DNA of 64,000 nt from Arthrobacter sp. PAMC25284 (GTDB lineage: Bacteria > Actinomycetota > Actinomycetes > Actinomycetales > Micrococcaceae), in assembly GCF_019443425.1 (NCBI RefSeq), contig NZ_CP080382.1, positions 186,001 to 250,000 on the forward strand, in the 5' to 3' direction. Of the stretch, positions 1 to 8,538 are shown in pieces. Position 1 is the stretch's first letter. Every line of letters starts with the position of its first letter. Position numbers and translations under genes: made by a program. The notes beneath the pieces are model-generated. The model saw only the letters and a list, made by a program, of their open reading frames with translations. It was not told the DNA's origin and searched no databases.

Positions 1-94
1 GCTGCGCCTCAACGACGACGTCTCCGGCGACCAGAAGCTCAGCTCGAAGGACGCTGCGGCGGCCTGGCTGAAGGAAAAAGGTTTCATTAAATAA
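1..94 (+). CDS. C-terminal end of a probable ABC transporter substrate-binding protein (partial)
   Basis: Only the last 30 codons lie in the window, read from base 2 and ending at TAA 92-94. The tail, with the ending AAAWLKEKGFIK, resembles the last helix of glycine betaine/osmoprotectant-type periplasmic binding proteins, which often end in a WLKE(N/K)G motif. That identification is inference from a short tail; the upstream sequence is needed. The gene is followed at once by a strong terminator, so it is the last gene of its operon. Confidence 0.5.
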   Translation, partial: LRLNDDVSGDQKLSSKDAAAAWLKEKGFIK

Positions 95-115
95 CGGGTC
101 TCCGGACCGGACACG

Positions 116-160
116 CCGAAGGCCACGACGGATAGGATCCGTCGTGGCCTTCGGTATTTA
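116..160. terminator. Intrinsic terminator, 18-bp perfect stem
   Basis: Bases 116-133 pair perfectly with 137-154 across a 3-base loop, followed by a short T-rich stretch. It lies between the plus-strand gene ending at 94 and the minus-strand gene ending at 226, so it probably works in both directions. Confidence 0.85.
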
Positions 161-225
161 ACCCGGCGGTCAACCCGGCAGCACTGCCATCCGCCAGCGG
201 CGGTGACGGCCTTCCGGGCCGGCCG

Positions 226-510
226 TCAGGCCTCGATCCTCACGCCGCGCCAAAACGCGAGGTGACCCTTGATCGACGCAGCCCGGCTCTTTGGGTCGGC
301 GTAGTACCACGCGGCATCCGCGTTTACCGCCCCGTCGACCTCGAGAGTGTGATAGCTGGCCGTGCCCTTCCACGGGCAGGCAGATGACATCCCGCTGTCC
401 TTGAGGTACCGCTCGTCCACGGACTCGCGCGGGAAGTAGTGGTTTCCCTCGACCATTACCGTGTCGTCGGATTCGGCGATGACGGCGCCGTTCCAAACAG
501 CCTTGACCAT
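226..510 (-). CDS. DUF427 domain protein
   Basis: This 94-residue protein carries the DUF427 hallmark CPWKG followed by an A.Y segment near the middle, and the family's usual length for the single-domain form. The ATG at 510 is chosen because an AGGAGC ribosome-binding site sits just upstream at 513-518; a longer reading to 549 has no such signal. DUF427 proteins are small soluble proteins of unknown function, common in actinobacteria. A second, broken DUF427 gene lies at 59278-59770. The gene stands alone between terminators and a divergent neighbour. Confidence 0.85.
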   Translation of the reverse strand: MVKAVWNGAVIAESDDTVMVEGNHYFPRESVDERYLKDSGMSSACPWKGTASYHTLEVDGAVNADAAWYYADPKSRAASIKGHLAFWRGVRIEA

Positions 511-682
511 GGTGCTCCTTAGGTATGGCATAGCCCGTCCGGGACCCATGCGCTTACTGAGGGAACAACTCCGCGGCGGTCATTGTTCCCTAAACAAGCC
601 GGCCGGCCGCCAGCTTGGCGACATCCACGCGTCGCCGCGGCCGTGGCCTGCCAGCCTTGCCAACTACCCTCATTGGAGCGTT

Positions 683-976
683 ATGTCCCTGACTGTCCAC
701 CTTGACCTGAACCTCAAATCGGAATCCCTCGACACCGCATCGGACATGATCCGCGACATCCTCGCCGGTACCCAGGCCTTCGACGGCTGCCTCGGTGTGG
801 AGGTGCTGGTTGACCACCATGACCCGGCGCACATGCTCGTCGTCGAACGCTGGGCGTCGCTGGAACAGGACGCCGCGTACCGCGAGTGGCGTGCCGGTGA
901 CGGCGCAACCGAGCTGGGAAGCCTGCTCGCCGCGGCGCCCACGCTGACCTACTTCGTGACCTCCGCGGAGAGCTGA
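683..976 (+). CDS. ABM-fold small monooxygenase-like protein
   Basis: A 97-residue protein with the pattern of the antibiotic biosynthesis monooxygenase (ABM, YgiN-like) dimeric alpha/beta barrel: a first strand near residues 2-12, a helix, a DGCLGVEV strand, then VVERWASLEQDAAYREWR, which is the usual 'E.W.s..a...H/W' segment. ABM proteins include quinol monooxygenases and heme oxygenases; this sequence does not say which. ATG 683 is preceded by GGAG at 675-678. A longer in-frame reading from 461 overlaps the DUF427 gene and looks non-coding. The stop is followed one base later by the next gene's GTG, so the two are co-transcribed. Confidence 0.75.
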   Translation: MSLTVHLDLNLKSESLDTASDMIRDILAGTQAFDGCLGVEVLVDHHDPAHMLVVERWASLEQDAAYREWRAGDGATELGSLLAAAPTLTYFVTSAES

Positions 977-977
977 G

Positions 978-1355
978 GTGTCCGGGACGCGGACCGGCGC
1001 GTCCGTTTCCGCGGCCCTGGCCGTGCTGTGGCTGGTGCTGGCGCTGCTGAACCCGGAGACCACGTACCACCTGGCGCCGGTCCTGGTGGCTGCCGGCTGG
1101 CCGGTCGTGTACCGGCTGCGTGCAGGTGGCCGCCGCCCGGTCATGCTGAGGACCCTGGCTGTTGCCGGCGGCGCGGGGACCGCACTGCTGGTCACCGGGG
1201 TCCTCGGCGCCCTCGGTGCCCTACGCGGGCCGACGCTGACCGGCACCGGTAACGCGCTGGCGGAGACCATCATTGCCATTGCCGCCGGAGTGGTGGCCGG
1301 GATGATCGCCGTCGGTGTCGTTCCGCAGCGGCGCGCCAGGAAGTTTCCGCGCTGA
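978..1355 (+). CDS. Small integral membrane protein of unknown function
   Basis: A 125-residue protein starting with GTG one base after the preceding stop. It has about four hydrophobic segments (roughly residues 9-24, 32-44, 60-82 and 95-114) and a basic C-terminal tail (QRRARKFPR), which suggests a cytoplasmic C-terminus. I do not recognise a family. It is translationally coupled to the ABM protein upstream, and the operon ends at the palindromic terminator at 1410-1465. Confidence 0.65.
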   Translation: MSGTRTGASVSAALAVLWLVLALLNPETTYHLAPVLVAAGWPVVYRLRAGGRRPVMLRTLAVAGGAGTALLVTGVLGALGALRGPTLTGTGNALAETIIAIAAGVVAGMIAVGVVPQRRARKFPR

Positions 1356-1409
1356 CAAAGCCATCACCGACCGGACCGGGCGCCTACCCGGCGGCAGGAG
1401 ACGGCGGAC

Positions 1410-1465
1410 ACGAAAAAGGGGGGTTTCTGCCCGGCCGCGGCCGGGCAGAAACCCCCCTTTTTCGT
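1410..1465. terminator. 56-bp perfect palindrome, bidirectional intrinsic terminator
   Basis: Bases 1410-1437 are the exact reverse complement of 1438-1465, with no mismatch. Each arm starts with a run of five A (five T on the other side) flanking a G/C-rich stem, so each transcript direction ends in a GC stem followed by U residues. It separates the convergent gene at 978-1355 and valS. Confidence 0.9.
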
Positions 1466-1492
1466 TAGTTCCGGATTCCCGGTGCGGCCGGG

Positions 1493-4111
1493 TCAGGCCT
1501 GCGCTGGCTGCTCGGCGGGTGCCAGCACGACGTCGCCGACGGTCAGTTCGCCGTCGCCGGCGAGCAATGTCAGCTCCCGGGCGTTAGCCGCGGCCTTGAG
1601 ATCGGCCAGGCCGGCCTCCAGCTGCGCGGTGACTGATGCGGCGGCCGTGATGGTCGCTGACAGCACCTCGGTCCGCTGTTTGACCTTGGCCTCTGACTTG
1701 GCCTTGCGGATTCCGCTCAGCGCAGCGCCGACGGTCGCCAGCAGGGTGGTGTCGCCGTCGACTGCCACGGCGGAGGGCCACGCGGCGCGGTGCACGGAAC
1801 CGGCCCGCCACCAGCCCCAGACTTCCTCCGTGGCGAAGGGGAGGAACGGGGCGAAAAGCCGCAGCAGTGTATCCAGGCTCGTCGCCAAAGCGGCCAGGAC
1901 AGATGCCTGCTGCTCCTCACCGGCGGCACCGTAGGCGCGGTCCTTGATGAGCTCCACATAGTCATCCGTGAAATGCCAGAAGAAGCTCTCGGAAATCTGC
2001 AGGGCCCGGGCGTAGTCGTAGTTATCGAACGCCTTGGTGGCCTGCTGGACCACGTCGGATAGCTGGGCCAGGACGGCCCGGTCCAGCGGGTTGGTCACTA
2101 CCGAGAGATCCGTAGCGACCACGGAGTTCTCGGTGGCGCCCAGGTTCAGGACGAACTTGGAGGCGTTGAGCAGCTTGATGGCCAGGCGGCGGCCGATTTT
2201 CATCTGCGCGATCTCGTAGGCGGTGTCCGCGCCGAGCTTGGCCGAAGCCGCCCAGTAGCGGACGGCGTCGGAGCCGTATTCCTCAAGCACATCAGTGGGT
2301 ACCACCACGTTGCCCTTGGACTTGGACATCTTCTTCCGGTCCGGGTCCAGGATCCAGCCGGAGACGGCGGCGTGCTTCCACGGCGCGGTGTCCTGCAGGG
2401 CGTCGGCCCGCACCGCGGAGGAGAACATCCAGGTCCGGATGATGTCGTGGCCCTGCGGGCGCACATCAAAGGGGTAGACCTTGGCAAAGAGCGCCTCGTC
2501 CGTGCTCCAGCCGCCGACGATCTGCGGGGTCAGCGAAGAAGTGGCCCAGGTGTCCAGCACATCCGGGTCGCCCGTGAAGCCGCCCGGCACATCGCGCCGG
2601 GATTCCTCGTAGCCGGGAGCGGCGTCGGCGGCGGGATCGACCGGGAGCTGCTCGTCGGCAGGCACGATCGGGGCAGTGAAATCCGGGTTGCCGTCGGCGT
2701 CCAGCGGGTACCAGACCGGCACCGGCACGCCGAAGAAGCGCTGGCGCGACACGAGCCAGTCGCCGTTGAGGCCCGAAATCCAGTTCTCGTAACGGGAGCG
2801 CATAAAGGCCGGGTGGAACTCGATCTCCCTGCCGCGGCCAATGAGACGTTCGCGGCGGTCCTCGTCGCGGCCGCCGTTGCGGATGTACCACTGGCGTGAG
2901 GTCACCACTTCGAGAGGTTTATCGCCCTTTTCGAAGAAGTTGACCGGGTGCATGATCTTTTTCGGCTCGCCATCGATCAGGTCCGCGGCGGTGAGGAGCT
3001 CAACGACGCCTTCCTTGGCGCCGAACACCGTCTTGCCGGCGATCGCGGCGAAGTTGGAGCGGCCCTCCTCGGTGGTGATCCACTCCGGCGTGTCACCGAT
3101 GATACGGCCGTCGCGGCCCACGATCGCGCGGGTGGGCAGCTGCAGTTCACGCCACCAGGTCACGTCGGTCAGGTCACCGAAGGTGCAGACCATCGCGACG
3201 CCGGAGCCCTTGTCCGCCTTGGCGAGGGGGTGGGCTCTGACCTCGACCTCGACACCGAACAGGGGAGAGGTGACCTTCTGGCCGAACAGCGGCTGGTACC
3301 GTTCGTCGTCGGGATTCGCGACGAGTGCGGCGCAGGCGGCGAGCAGTTCGGGCCGGGTGGTCTCGATATAGATCTTCTCGCCGTCGGCGGTGAAGAACGG
3401 GTACCGGTAGTAGGCGCCGGCGACTTCGCGGTCCTCGAGTTCGGCCTGGGCCACTGCGGTGCGGAAGGTGACGTCCCACAGGGTGGGCGCCTCGGCCATG
3501 TACGCGTCACCGGCGGCGAGGTTGGCCAGGAAGGCCCGCTGGGAAATGGCCCGGGACTTGTCATCGATGGTGCGGTAGGTCAGATCCCAGTCGACGGACA
3601 GGCCGAGGGTCTGGAAGAGGTTCTCGAAGACCTTTTCGTCTTCGACGGCGAGTTCTTCGCAGAGTTCGATGAAGTTCCGGCGGGAGACGACGTCGAAGTC
3701 GCGCTGGTTCTTGGCGGGCTCGGCCGGCGGACGGTAGGCAGCATCGTAGTGGGTGGCGGGATCGCACCGGACACCGTAGTAGTTCTGGACCCGGCGCTCG
3801 GTGGGCAGGCCGTTGTCATCCCAGCCCATCGGGTAGAAGACGTTTTTGCCCGTCATCCGCTGGTAGCGGGCCAGGACGTCGGTCTGGGTATAGGAGAACA
3901 TGTGCCCGACGTGCAGGGACCCCGACGCCGTGGGCGGGGGAGTGTCGATCGAATACACCTGCTCGCGCGTGGTGTCCGAGTTGAACTTGTAGGTCCCTTC
4001 GTCAAGCCAGCGCCGGGTGAGGGCGGCTTCAAGCCCCTCAAGGGCGGGCTTGTCCGGAACGTTGATGGGGGCGGTGGTGGGCGTGTCTGTACCCTGCGTG
4101 TCTTCAGCCAT
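1493..4111 (-). CDS. valS: Valine--tRNA ligase
   Basis: This 872-residue class I aminoacyl-tRNA synthetase charges tRNA-Val with valine and edits mischarged threonine. The first ATP-binding motif appears as HVGH near residue 67 (context SGSLHVGHMFSYTQTD) and the second as KMSKS near residue 594 (KKMSKSKGNVV). Between them lies the CP1 editing insertion. The C-terminal part has the anticodon-binding helices and a short tail; the length fits the compact form seen in Micrococcales rather than the longer enterobacterial enzyme. It is monocistronic here, converging on the palindromic terminator and diverging from the symporter gene at 4302. Confidence 0.97.
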   Translation of the reverse strand: MAEDTQGTDTPTTAPINVPDKPALEGLEAALTRRWLDEGTYKFNSDTTREQVYSIDTPPPTASGSLHVGHMFSYTQTDVLARYQRMTGKNVFYPMGWDDNGLPTERRVQNYYGVRCDPATHYDAAYRPPAEPAKNQRDFDVVSRRNFIELCEELAVEDEKVFENLFQTLGLSVDWDLTYRTIDDKSRAISQRAFLANLAAGDAYMAEAPTLWDVTFRTAVAQAELEDREVAGAYYRYPFFTADGEKIYIETTRPELLAACAALVANPDDERYQPLFGQKVTSPLFGVEVEVRAHPLAKADKGSGVAMVCTFGDLTDVTWWRELQLPTRAIVGRDGRIIGDTPEWITTEEGRSNFAAIAGKTVFGAKEGVVELLTAADLIDGEPKKIMHPVNFFEKGDKPLEVVTSRQWYIRNGGRDEDRRERLIGRGREIEFHPAFMRSRYENWISGLNGDWLVSRQRFFGVPVPVWYPLDADGNPDFTAPIVPADEQLPVDPAADAAPGYEESRRDVPGGFTGDPDVLDTWATSSLTPQIVGGWSTDEALFAKVYPFDVRPQGHDIIRTWMFSSAVRADALQDTAPWKHAAVSGWILDPDRKKMSKSKGNVVVPTDVLEEYGSDAVRYWAASAKLGADTAYEIAQMKIGRRLAIKLLNASKFVLNLGATENSVVATDLSVVTNPLDRAVLAQLSDVVQQATKAFDNYDYARALQISESFFWHFTDDYVELIKDRAYGAAGEEQQASVLAALATSLDTLLRLFAPFLPFATEEVWGWWRAGSVHRAAWPSAVAVDGDTTLLATVGAALSGIRKAKSEAKVKQRTEVLSATITAAASVTAQLEAGLADLKAAANARELTLLAGDGELTVGDVVLAPAEQPAQA

Positions 4112-4301
4112 GGGCCAATTCTTTCACGGACACCGGCCTGATGGATGCCGTCGGCCGGGACCGCTGCCGCGCCGGACGCGGCAGCACGCCACAACCCCCG
4201 CGCGCGGTTCTCCGGAGCAACACTTCAGTGAAACTAAACAGTACTCGTTAGCTCTCTTGCGTGTGATTGCCATCACGAAAATTTTGCGGTCTAGTAGTGG
4301 A

Positions 4302-5870
4302 ATGGCAACCTACCTGGCAGTACCTATGGCGACCCACGATGAGAGTTGGATAACCTCCGTCGAAGCGGCAATTGACTCCGTCTTCCAGCCCGTCACCGAA
4401 GTCTTCTCCAATATCGTGTTCTTCCCCGTGACAATCGGGTCCGTCAGCTTCCCCGTCGTGGTGGCCTGGCTAATCGCGGCCGGCGTCATCTTCACTTTCT
4501 ACTTCGGCTTCATCCAGTTCCGCGGCCTCAAAACCTCACTGGAGGTCATCCGGGGGCGTTACTCGTCCAAATCCGACCCCGGCGAAGTGCCGCATTTCCA
4601 TGCCCTGACCTCTGCGCTCTCCGGAACCGTCGGGCTCGGAAATATCGCCGGCGTGGGCGCCGCGATGGCCCTCGGCGGCCCCGGCGCGACCTTCTGGATG
4701 ATCCTGGCCGGCCTGCTCGGCATGGCCACCAAATTCGCCGAATGCACCCTTGGCGTCAAATACCGTGAAGTCCACGCCGACGGAACCGTCACCGGCGGTC
4801 CCTTCAAGTACCTGCCGATCGCCTTCAAGAAGTTCGGCGTCATCCCGGCCAAAACCTTGACCGGTATCTTCGCCGCCGCCATCCTGATCTTCGGCATCGC
4901 CGGCGGCAACATGTTCCAGGCCAACCAGACGTTCGCGCAGTTGCGGAATGTCACCGGCGGTGAAGAGGGCTTCCTCGGTAACGCCGGTGCAGCCCTGATC
5001 TTCGGCGTGATCCTCGCCGCCCTCGTTGCCGCAGTCATCCTCGGCGGCATCAAATCCATCGGCTCCACCACCAGCAAACTGGTTCCGGCTATGGGCATCA
5101 TCTACGTTCTGGCCTGCCTCTTCGTGATCCTGGTGAACCTGGAACATGTGCCGGCCGCGTTCAGCTCGATTATCACGGGCGCCTTCAACCCCTCCGGGAT
5201 GGCCGGCGGCTTTGTCGGTGTGATGATCGTGGGGTTCCAGCGTGCGGCGTTCTCCAACGAGGCCGGCCTGGGTTCGGCACCGATTGCGCACTCGGCCGTC
5301 AAGACCCACCGGCCGGTGAGCGAAGGCTTCGTGTCCATGTTCGAGCCGATGGTCGACACGGTCATCATCTGCACCATGACGGCACTGGCCATCATCATCG
5401 CCGGGGCGCCGAGCCTCCAGGCCGGTATTGACCAGGTCCAGGCCGGGGACGGTGCTCCCGACGGCGTGATCCTCACCTCGGACGCCTTCGCCACCGTGCT
5501 GCCATGGTTCCCCGTGGTGCTGGCCGTAGCCGTGACCTTGTTTGCCTTCTCCACCCTGATCACGTGGTCCTACTACGGCCTGAAAGCCTGGGAGTACCTC
5601 TTCGGCCGCAGCAAGGTTTCCGAGATCACCTACAAGAGCGTGTTCCTGCTCTTCACCGTCATCGGCACCGTTCTGACCTTCACCCAGGTGCTGAACTTCG
5701 CCGATGCCGCCCTGTTCATCTGCGCGTTCATCAACCTCCTCGGCGTGTACATGCTGCTGCCGGTGATCAAGCGCCTGATGAAGGAGTACCTCGAGGACCG
5801 CAAGAGCGGCAAGCTGGATATCCTGGGCATCGAGCCTGAGGACCTCAAGGAAGAGAGCCAGAAGCCGTAG
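4302..5870 (+). CDS. Alanine/glycine:cation symporter (AGCS family)
   Basis: A 522-residue multispanning membrane protein that imports alanine or glycine with sodium. It shows the AGCS signature around residues 125-150 (GGPGATFWMILAGLLGM) and the conserved FSNEAGLGSAPIAHSA segment near residue 318. About ten transmembrane helices are visible. ATG 4302 is used because a -10-like TCTAGT lies six bases upstream at 4290-4295, which would give a leaderless message; ATG 4326 is a reasonable alternative and removes only eight residues. It is divergent from valS and has no operon partner. Confidence 0.88.
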   Translation: MATYLAVPMATHDESWITSVEAAIDSVFQPVTEVFSNIVFFPVTIGSVSFPVVVAWLIAAGVIFTFYFGFIQFRGLKTSLEVIRGRYSSKSDPGEVPHFHALTSALSGTVGLGNIAGVGAAMALGGPGATFWMILAGLLGMATKFAECTLGVKYREVHADGTVTGGPFKYLPIAFKKFGVIPAKTLTGIFAAAILIFGIAGGNMFQANQTFAQLRNVTGGEEGFLGNAGAALIFGVILAALVAAVILGGIKSIGSTTSKLVPAMGIIYVLACLFVILVNLEHVPAAFSSIITGAFNPSGMAGGFVGVMIVGFQRAAFSNEAGLGSAPIAHSAVKTHRPVSEGFVSMFEPMVDTVIICTMTALAIIIAGAPSLQAGIDQVQAGDGAPDGVILTSDAFATVLPWFPVVLAVAVTLFAFSTLITWSYYGLKAWEYLFGRSKVSEITYKSVFLLFTVIGTVLTFTQVLNFADAALFICAFINLLGVYMLLPVIKRLMKEYLEDRKSGKLDILGIEPEDLKEESQKP

Positions 5871-5926
5871 TTTCAGCCGTCCGGACCGCCGCGGCCGCCC
5901 GTATCCTGATCCGCTAGGGTGGTGCC

Positions 5927-6688
5927 ATGACTGACGTACAAGGGCACAAAGCAGCAGTAGTCACCGGCGCCAGCACCGGAATCGGAGCCGCCACTGTGCG
6001 GGCGCTCTGCGCGGCGGGCTGGACGGTATTTGCCGTCGCCCGCCGCGCGGACCGGCTGGCGGCGCTCGCTGCGGAAACGGGCGCCGTCGCGCTCCCCGCG
6101 GATGTGAGCATCGACGCCGACGTCGCCCGCCTCCTGGACGAGGTCACCCGCGCCGGCGGCGCCGACACCCTCATCAACATCGCCGGCGGCGCCCGCGGCA
6201 CCGACCACATCGGCTCCGCGAAAACGGAGGACTGGGAATGGATGTTCCAGGTCAACGTTCTGGGCAGCATGAAACTGATCCGGGCCTTCCTTCCCATGCT
6301 GCGCGCCTGCGGTGAGGGGACCGTCCTCAACCTGACCTCGACGGCGGCGCTGTCCGCCTACGAAGGCGGCGGCGGCTACAACGCGGCGAAATCGGCCCAG
6401 CGCGCGCTCACGGGGGCGCTCCGGCTCGAAGAAGCCGAGCACAACGTCCGCGTGATCGAGGTGGTTCCTGGCCTGGTCCAGACAGAGGAATTTGCGCTCA
6501 ACCGCCTCGGCGGTGATCCGGACGCGGCCGCCAAGGTCTATCAGGGCGTGGAAAAGCCCCTCACAGGCGCGGACGTCGCGGACGTCATCCGCTACGCCGT
6601 CACGGCACCGCATCATGTGAATCTGGACCAGATCACGGTGCGGCCGGTGGCGCAGCCCGCCAACCACAAGCTCATCCGCAACGGTTAG
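5927..6688 (+). CDS. Short-chain dehydrogenase/reductase
   Basis: A 253-residue classical SDR. The cofactor loop TGASTGIG is at residues 14-21, and the catalytic motif YNAAK follows a conserved serine in LTSTAALSAYEGG. The ARRADRL segment after strand 2 suggests NADP(H) preference (inference). The C-terminal part (EVVPGLVQTEEF) matches the YdfG-like group that oxidises serine or 3-hydroxy acids, but the substrate cannot be read from sequence. A -10 box TAGGGT at 5915-5920 sits exactly six bases before ATG 5927, so the message is probably leaderless. Confidence 0.88.
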   Translation: MTDVQGHKAAVVTGASTGIGAATVRALCAAGWTVFAVARRADRLAALAAETGAVALPADVSIDADVARLLDEVTRAGGADTLINIAGGARGTDHIGSAKTEDWEWMFQVNVLGSMKLIRAFLPMLRACGEGTVLNLTSTAALSAYEGGGGYNAAKSAQRALTGALRLEEAEHNVRVIEVVPGLVQTEEFALNRLGGDPDAAAKVYQGVEKPLTGADVADVIRYAVTAPHHVNLDQITVRPVAQPANHKLIRNG

Positions 6689-6738
6689 TGACACGCCGCC
6701 CCGGGAATATCCCGCGCCCAGGGCCCGTTGACCACACC

Positions 6739-7263
6739 ATGACACTTATCCCTACACAGCAAACGCCCGCGCTCGCCCTGGACCTCGTCAGCGGCGGCAC
6801 CACCACGGATTTGAACCTGGGAACCGGCGCCGATGGCCGCTTCAGCCTGGTGGTGTTCTACCGCGGCCTGCACTGCCCCATCTGCCGCAAACAGCTCACC
6901 GAGCTGGACAAGCGCCTCGATGAACTCAAGGACGCCGGCATCGGCCGCGTTGTCGCCGTCAGCATGGAAACCGCGGAACGCAGCGCCGAAGTGGTGGAGA
7001 AGTGGCGCCTGAACAATGTGCCCGTCGCCCATGGACTGAGCGAAGCTTCGGCCCGCGCATGGGGTCTGAACCTGTCCAAGGCCATCAAGGACGGCGAGCC
7101 GGACCTGTTCAGCGAACCCGGTATCTTCGTCCTCGATGACGACGGCAGTCTCTTCTGGTCCAGCACCGCCACGATGCCGTTCGGCCGTCCGGCCCTGGAT
7201 GACATCATGGCCGGCCTGCGCTACGCCCAGGAACACGACTACCCGGCGCGCGGCGCCGCCTGA
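6739..7263 (+). CDS. AhpC/TSA-type redoxin (peroxiredoxin-like)
   Basis: A 174-residue thioredoxin-fold protein with the motif HCPICRK near residue 49, a CxxC arrangement typical of the 'peroxiredoxin-like' AhpC/TSA group rather than classical 2-Cys peroxiredoxins. It probably reduces peroxides or acts as a thiol oxidoreductase in the cytoplasm. ATG 6739 begins the conserved region; an upstream in-frame start at 6688 would add a proline/arginine-rich stretch that overlaps the previous stop and is unlikely. It follows the SDR gene by about 50 bases, possibly in one transcript, and ends at the terminator 7271-7302. Confidence 0.8.
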   Translation: MTLIPTQQTPALALDLVSGGTTTDLNLGTGADGRFSLVVFYRGLHCPICRKQLTELDKRLDELKDAGIGRVVAVSMETAERSAEVVEKWRLNNVPVAHGLSEASARAWGLNLSKAIKDGEPDLFSEPGIFVLDDDGSLFWSSTATMPFGRPALDDIMAGLRYAQEHDYPARGAA

Positions 7264-7270
7264 AAACGCA

Positions 7271-7310
7271 GACGGGGCGGACCGGAAACGGTCCGCCCCG
7301 TCGCTGTTTC
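7271..7310 (+). terminator. Intrinsic terminator with GAAA tetraloop
   Basis: A 14-bp perfect stem (7271-7284 with 7289-7302) closes a GAAA loop at 7285-7288 just after the redoxin stop codon, followed by a modest T-rich stretch. Confidence 0.8.
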
Positions 7311-7395
7311 GCGGCACCTCCGCCGGACACCGTCACAGGAGCCCTATCGGCGCCGCTCCGCTCAACCAACAGTCCCGACCGAAAGGTTTGCCTCC

Positions 7396-8220
7396 GTGAA
7401 TTCACGCAGTGACCTCCGACGCGGCTCCGTCGACGTCAACGGAACCACGCTTTCCTACCTGGAGAGCGGTCCAGCCGATGCTGAACCCCTGCTTCTCCTG
7501 CACGGAACATTCTGGAGCCGGGTCTGGCAACCGGTACTGCCGGCCCTTGGCGCCCAACGCCACTGCATCGCCCTGGACCTGCCCGGCTTCGGCCGCAGCG
7601 ACGGCGAAATTACCCTGGAGCAGGCCACCATACCGGCGCTTGCCGGGTCCGTGCTCGCGGCAGCCGACGCCCTGGGACTGGAAAGCTTCGACCTCGCTGG
7701 CCACGACATCGGCGGCGGCATCGCCCAGCACCTGGCGGCGGCCAGCGGGCGGGTCCGGAAGCTGATCCTCATGAACGCCGTGATGTTCGACTCCTGGCCC
7801 GTCCCCGCCGTCGAGCGGTTCCGGGATCCGGCGGTGCGTGCCGCCACCACGGCCGAGGACCTTCTCAAGGGCCGTGCAGTCTCCACCCAGAAGGCCGTGG
7901 GGCGGGAACTCAGCGCCGCGGAACTCACCGACTACCTCTCGCCGTGGAGCGAACCGGCCCGGCACCGTTCCTGGATGGCCATGGCCGGCGCCGCCGATTC
8001 CCGGTACACCCTGGACCTGGTTCCAGCGCTCCAGGCAGCCGGCATACCCACCCGGCTCGTGTGGGGACGCGACGACGGGTTCCAAAAGGTGGAGTTCGCG
8101 CACCGCTACGTCGCCGAGATCCCCGGCGCGGACCTGGTGGAGGTGGCCGGCAAACACATCCCCACCGAAGATTCGCCGAAGGCCATGGCGGCCGCCATGC
8201 TGGAACACCTGGCCGGCTGA
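7396..8220 (+). CDS. Alpha/beta hydrolase
   Basis: A 274-residue alpha/beta hydrolase. The oxyanion-hole segment LLHGTFWS is near residue 35, and the nucleophile elbow reads GHDIGGG near residue 101, so the nucleophile is aspartate as in haloalkane dehalogenases and epoxide hydrolases rather than serine. An acid in the VWGRDDGFQ segment and a histidine in GKHIPTED near the end complete a plausible triad. Substrate unknown. It starts with GTG at 7396 after a GAAAGG stretch at 7381-7386. It is transcribed alone ahead of the ileS leader. Confidence 0.82.
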   Translation: MNSRSDLRRGSVDVNGTTLSYLESGPADAEPLLLLHGTFWSRVWQPVLPALGAQRHCIALDLPGFGRSDGEITLEQATIPALAGSVLAAADALGLESFDLAGHDIGGGIAQHLAAASGRVRKLILMNAVMFDSWPVPAVERFRDPAVRAATTAEDLLKGRAVSTQKAVGRELSAAELTDYLSPWSEPARHRSWMAMAGAADSRYTLDLVPALQAAGIPTRLVWGRDDGFQKVEFAHRYVAEIPGADLVEVAGKHIPTEDSPKAMAAAMLEHLAG

Positions 8221-8225
8221 CCGGG

Positions 8226-8256
8226 TTGCGGGGCGGCCCGCGGGAGCCGCTAGACT
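8226..8256 (+). promoter_or_regulatory. Promoter of the ileS T-box leader
   Basis: A -35-like TTGCGG (8226-8231) and a -10 TAGACT (8251-8256) with a 19-base spacer precede the T-box. The same TAGACTTG string occurs before ndk (13744) and proA (24368). Confidence 0.5.
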
Positions 8257-8257
8257 T

Positions 8258-8533
8258 GAAGGACCAGCGTTGACCCGGCCATCACCGGTGAGCTTCCGGA
8301 AGAAAACCGCCCGCCGTCCCGGCGTGTGGTCAGTAGAACCGGACGGGTAAGCCCGTCACAGCAGTAATGAGCGGCCGATGCCGGAGCAGTTCCTGGTCAC
8401 AGGGGCAGACCGGTGCCGGTAAGTGAGGTGGTACCGCGGTGCCGGCGTAGGTCTCCAACGAGGTTGGAGACGCGCGCACGGGCCGTCCTCGCATCCTGAA
8501 TGAATCCCGTGTTCACCAGCTCAACCCAGGATG
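8258..8533 (+). promoter_or_regulatory. Isoleucine T-box riboswitch, translational type
   Basis: The conserved T-box core GGUGGUACCGCGG is at 8427-8439. A short stem I upstream presents AUC (8281-8283, followed by A), the isoleucine specifier. GAGG at 8425-8428 can pair with CCUC at 8487-8490 around a 9-bp hairpin (8451-8459 with 8463-8471), forming the antisequestrator. CAUCCUG (8492-8498) is exactly complementary to CAGGAUG (8527-8533), which contains the AGGA ribosome-binding site, so it is the likely sequestrator. There is no terminator U-run, as expected for actinobacterial T-boxes that control translation. Uncharged tRNA-Ile would free the AGGA. Confidence 0.9.
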
Positions 8534-8538
8534 TCGAG

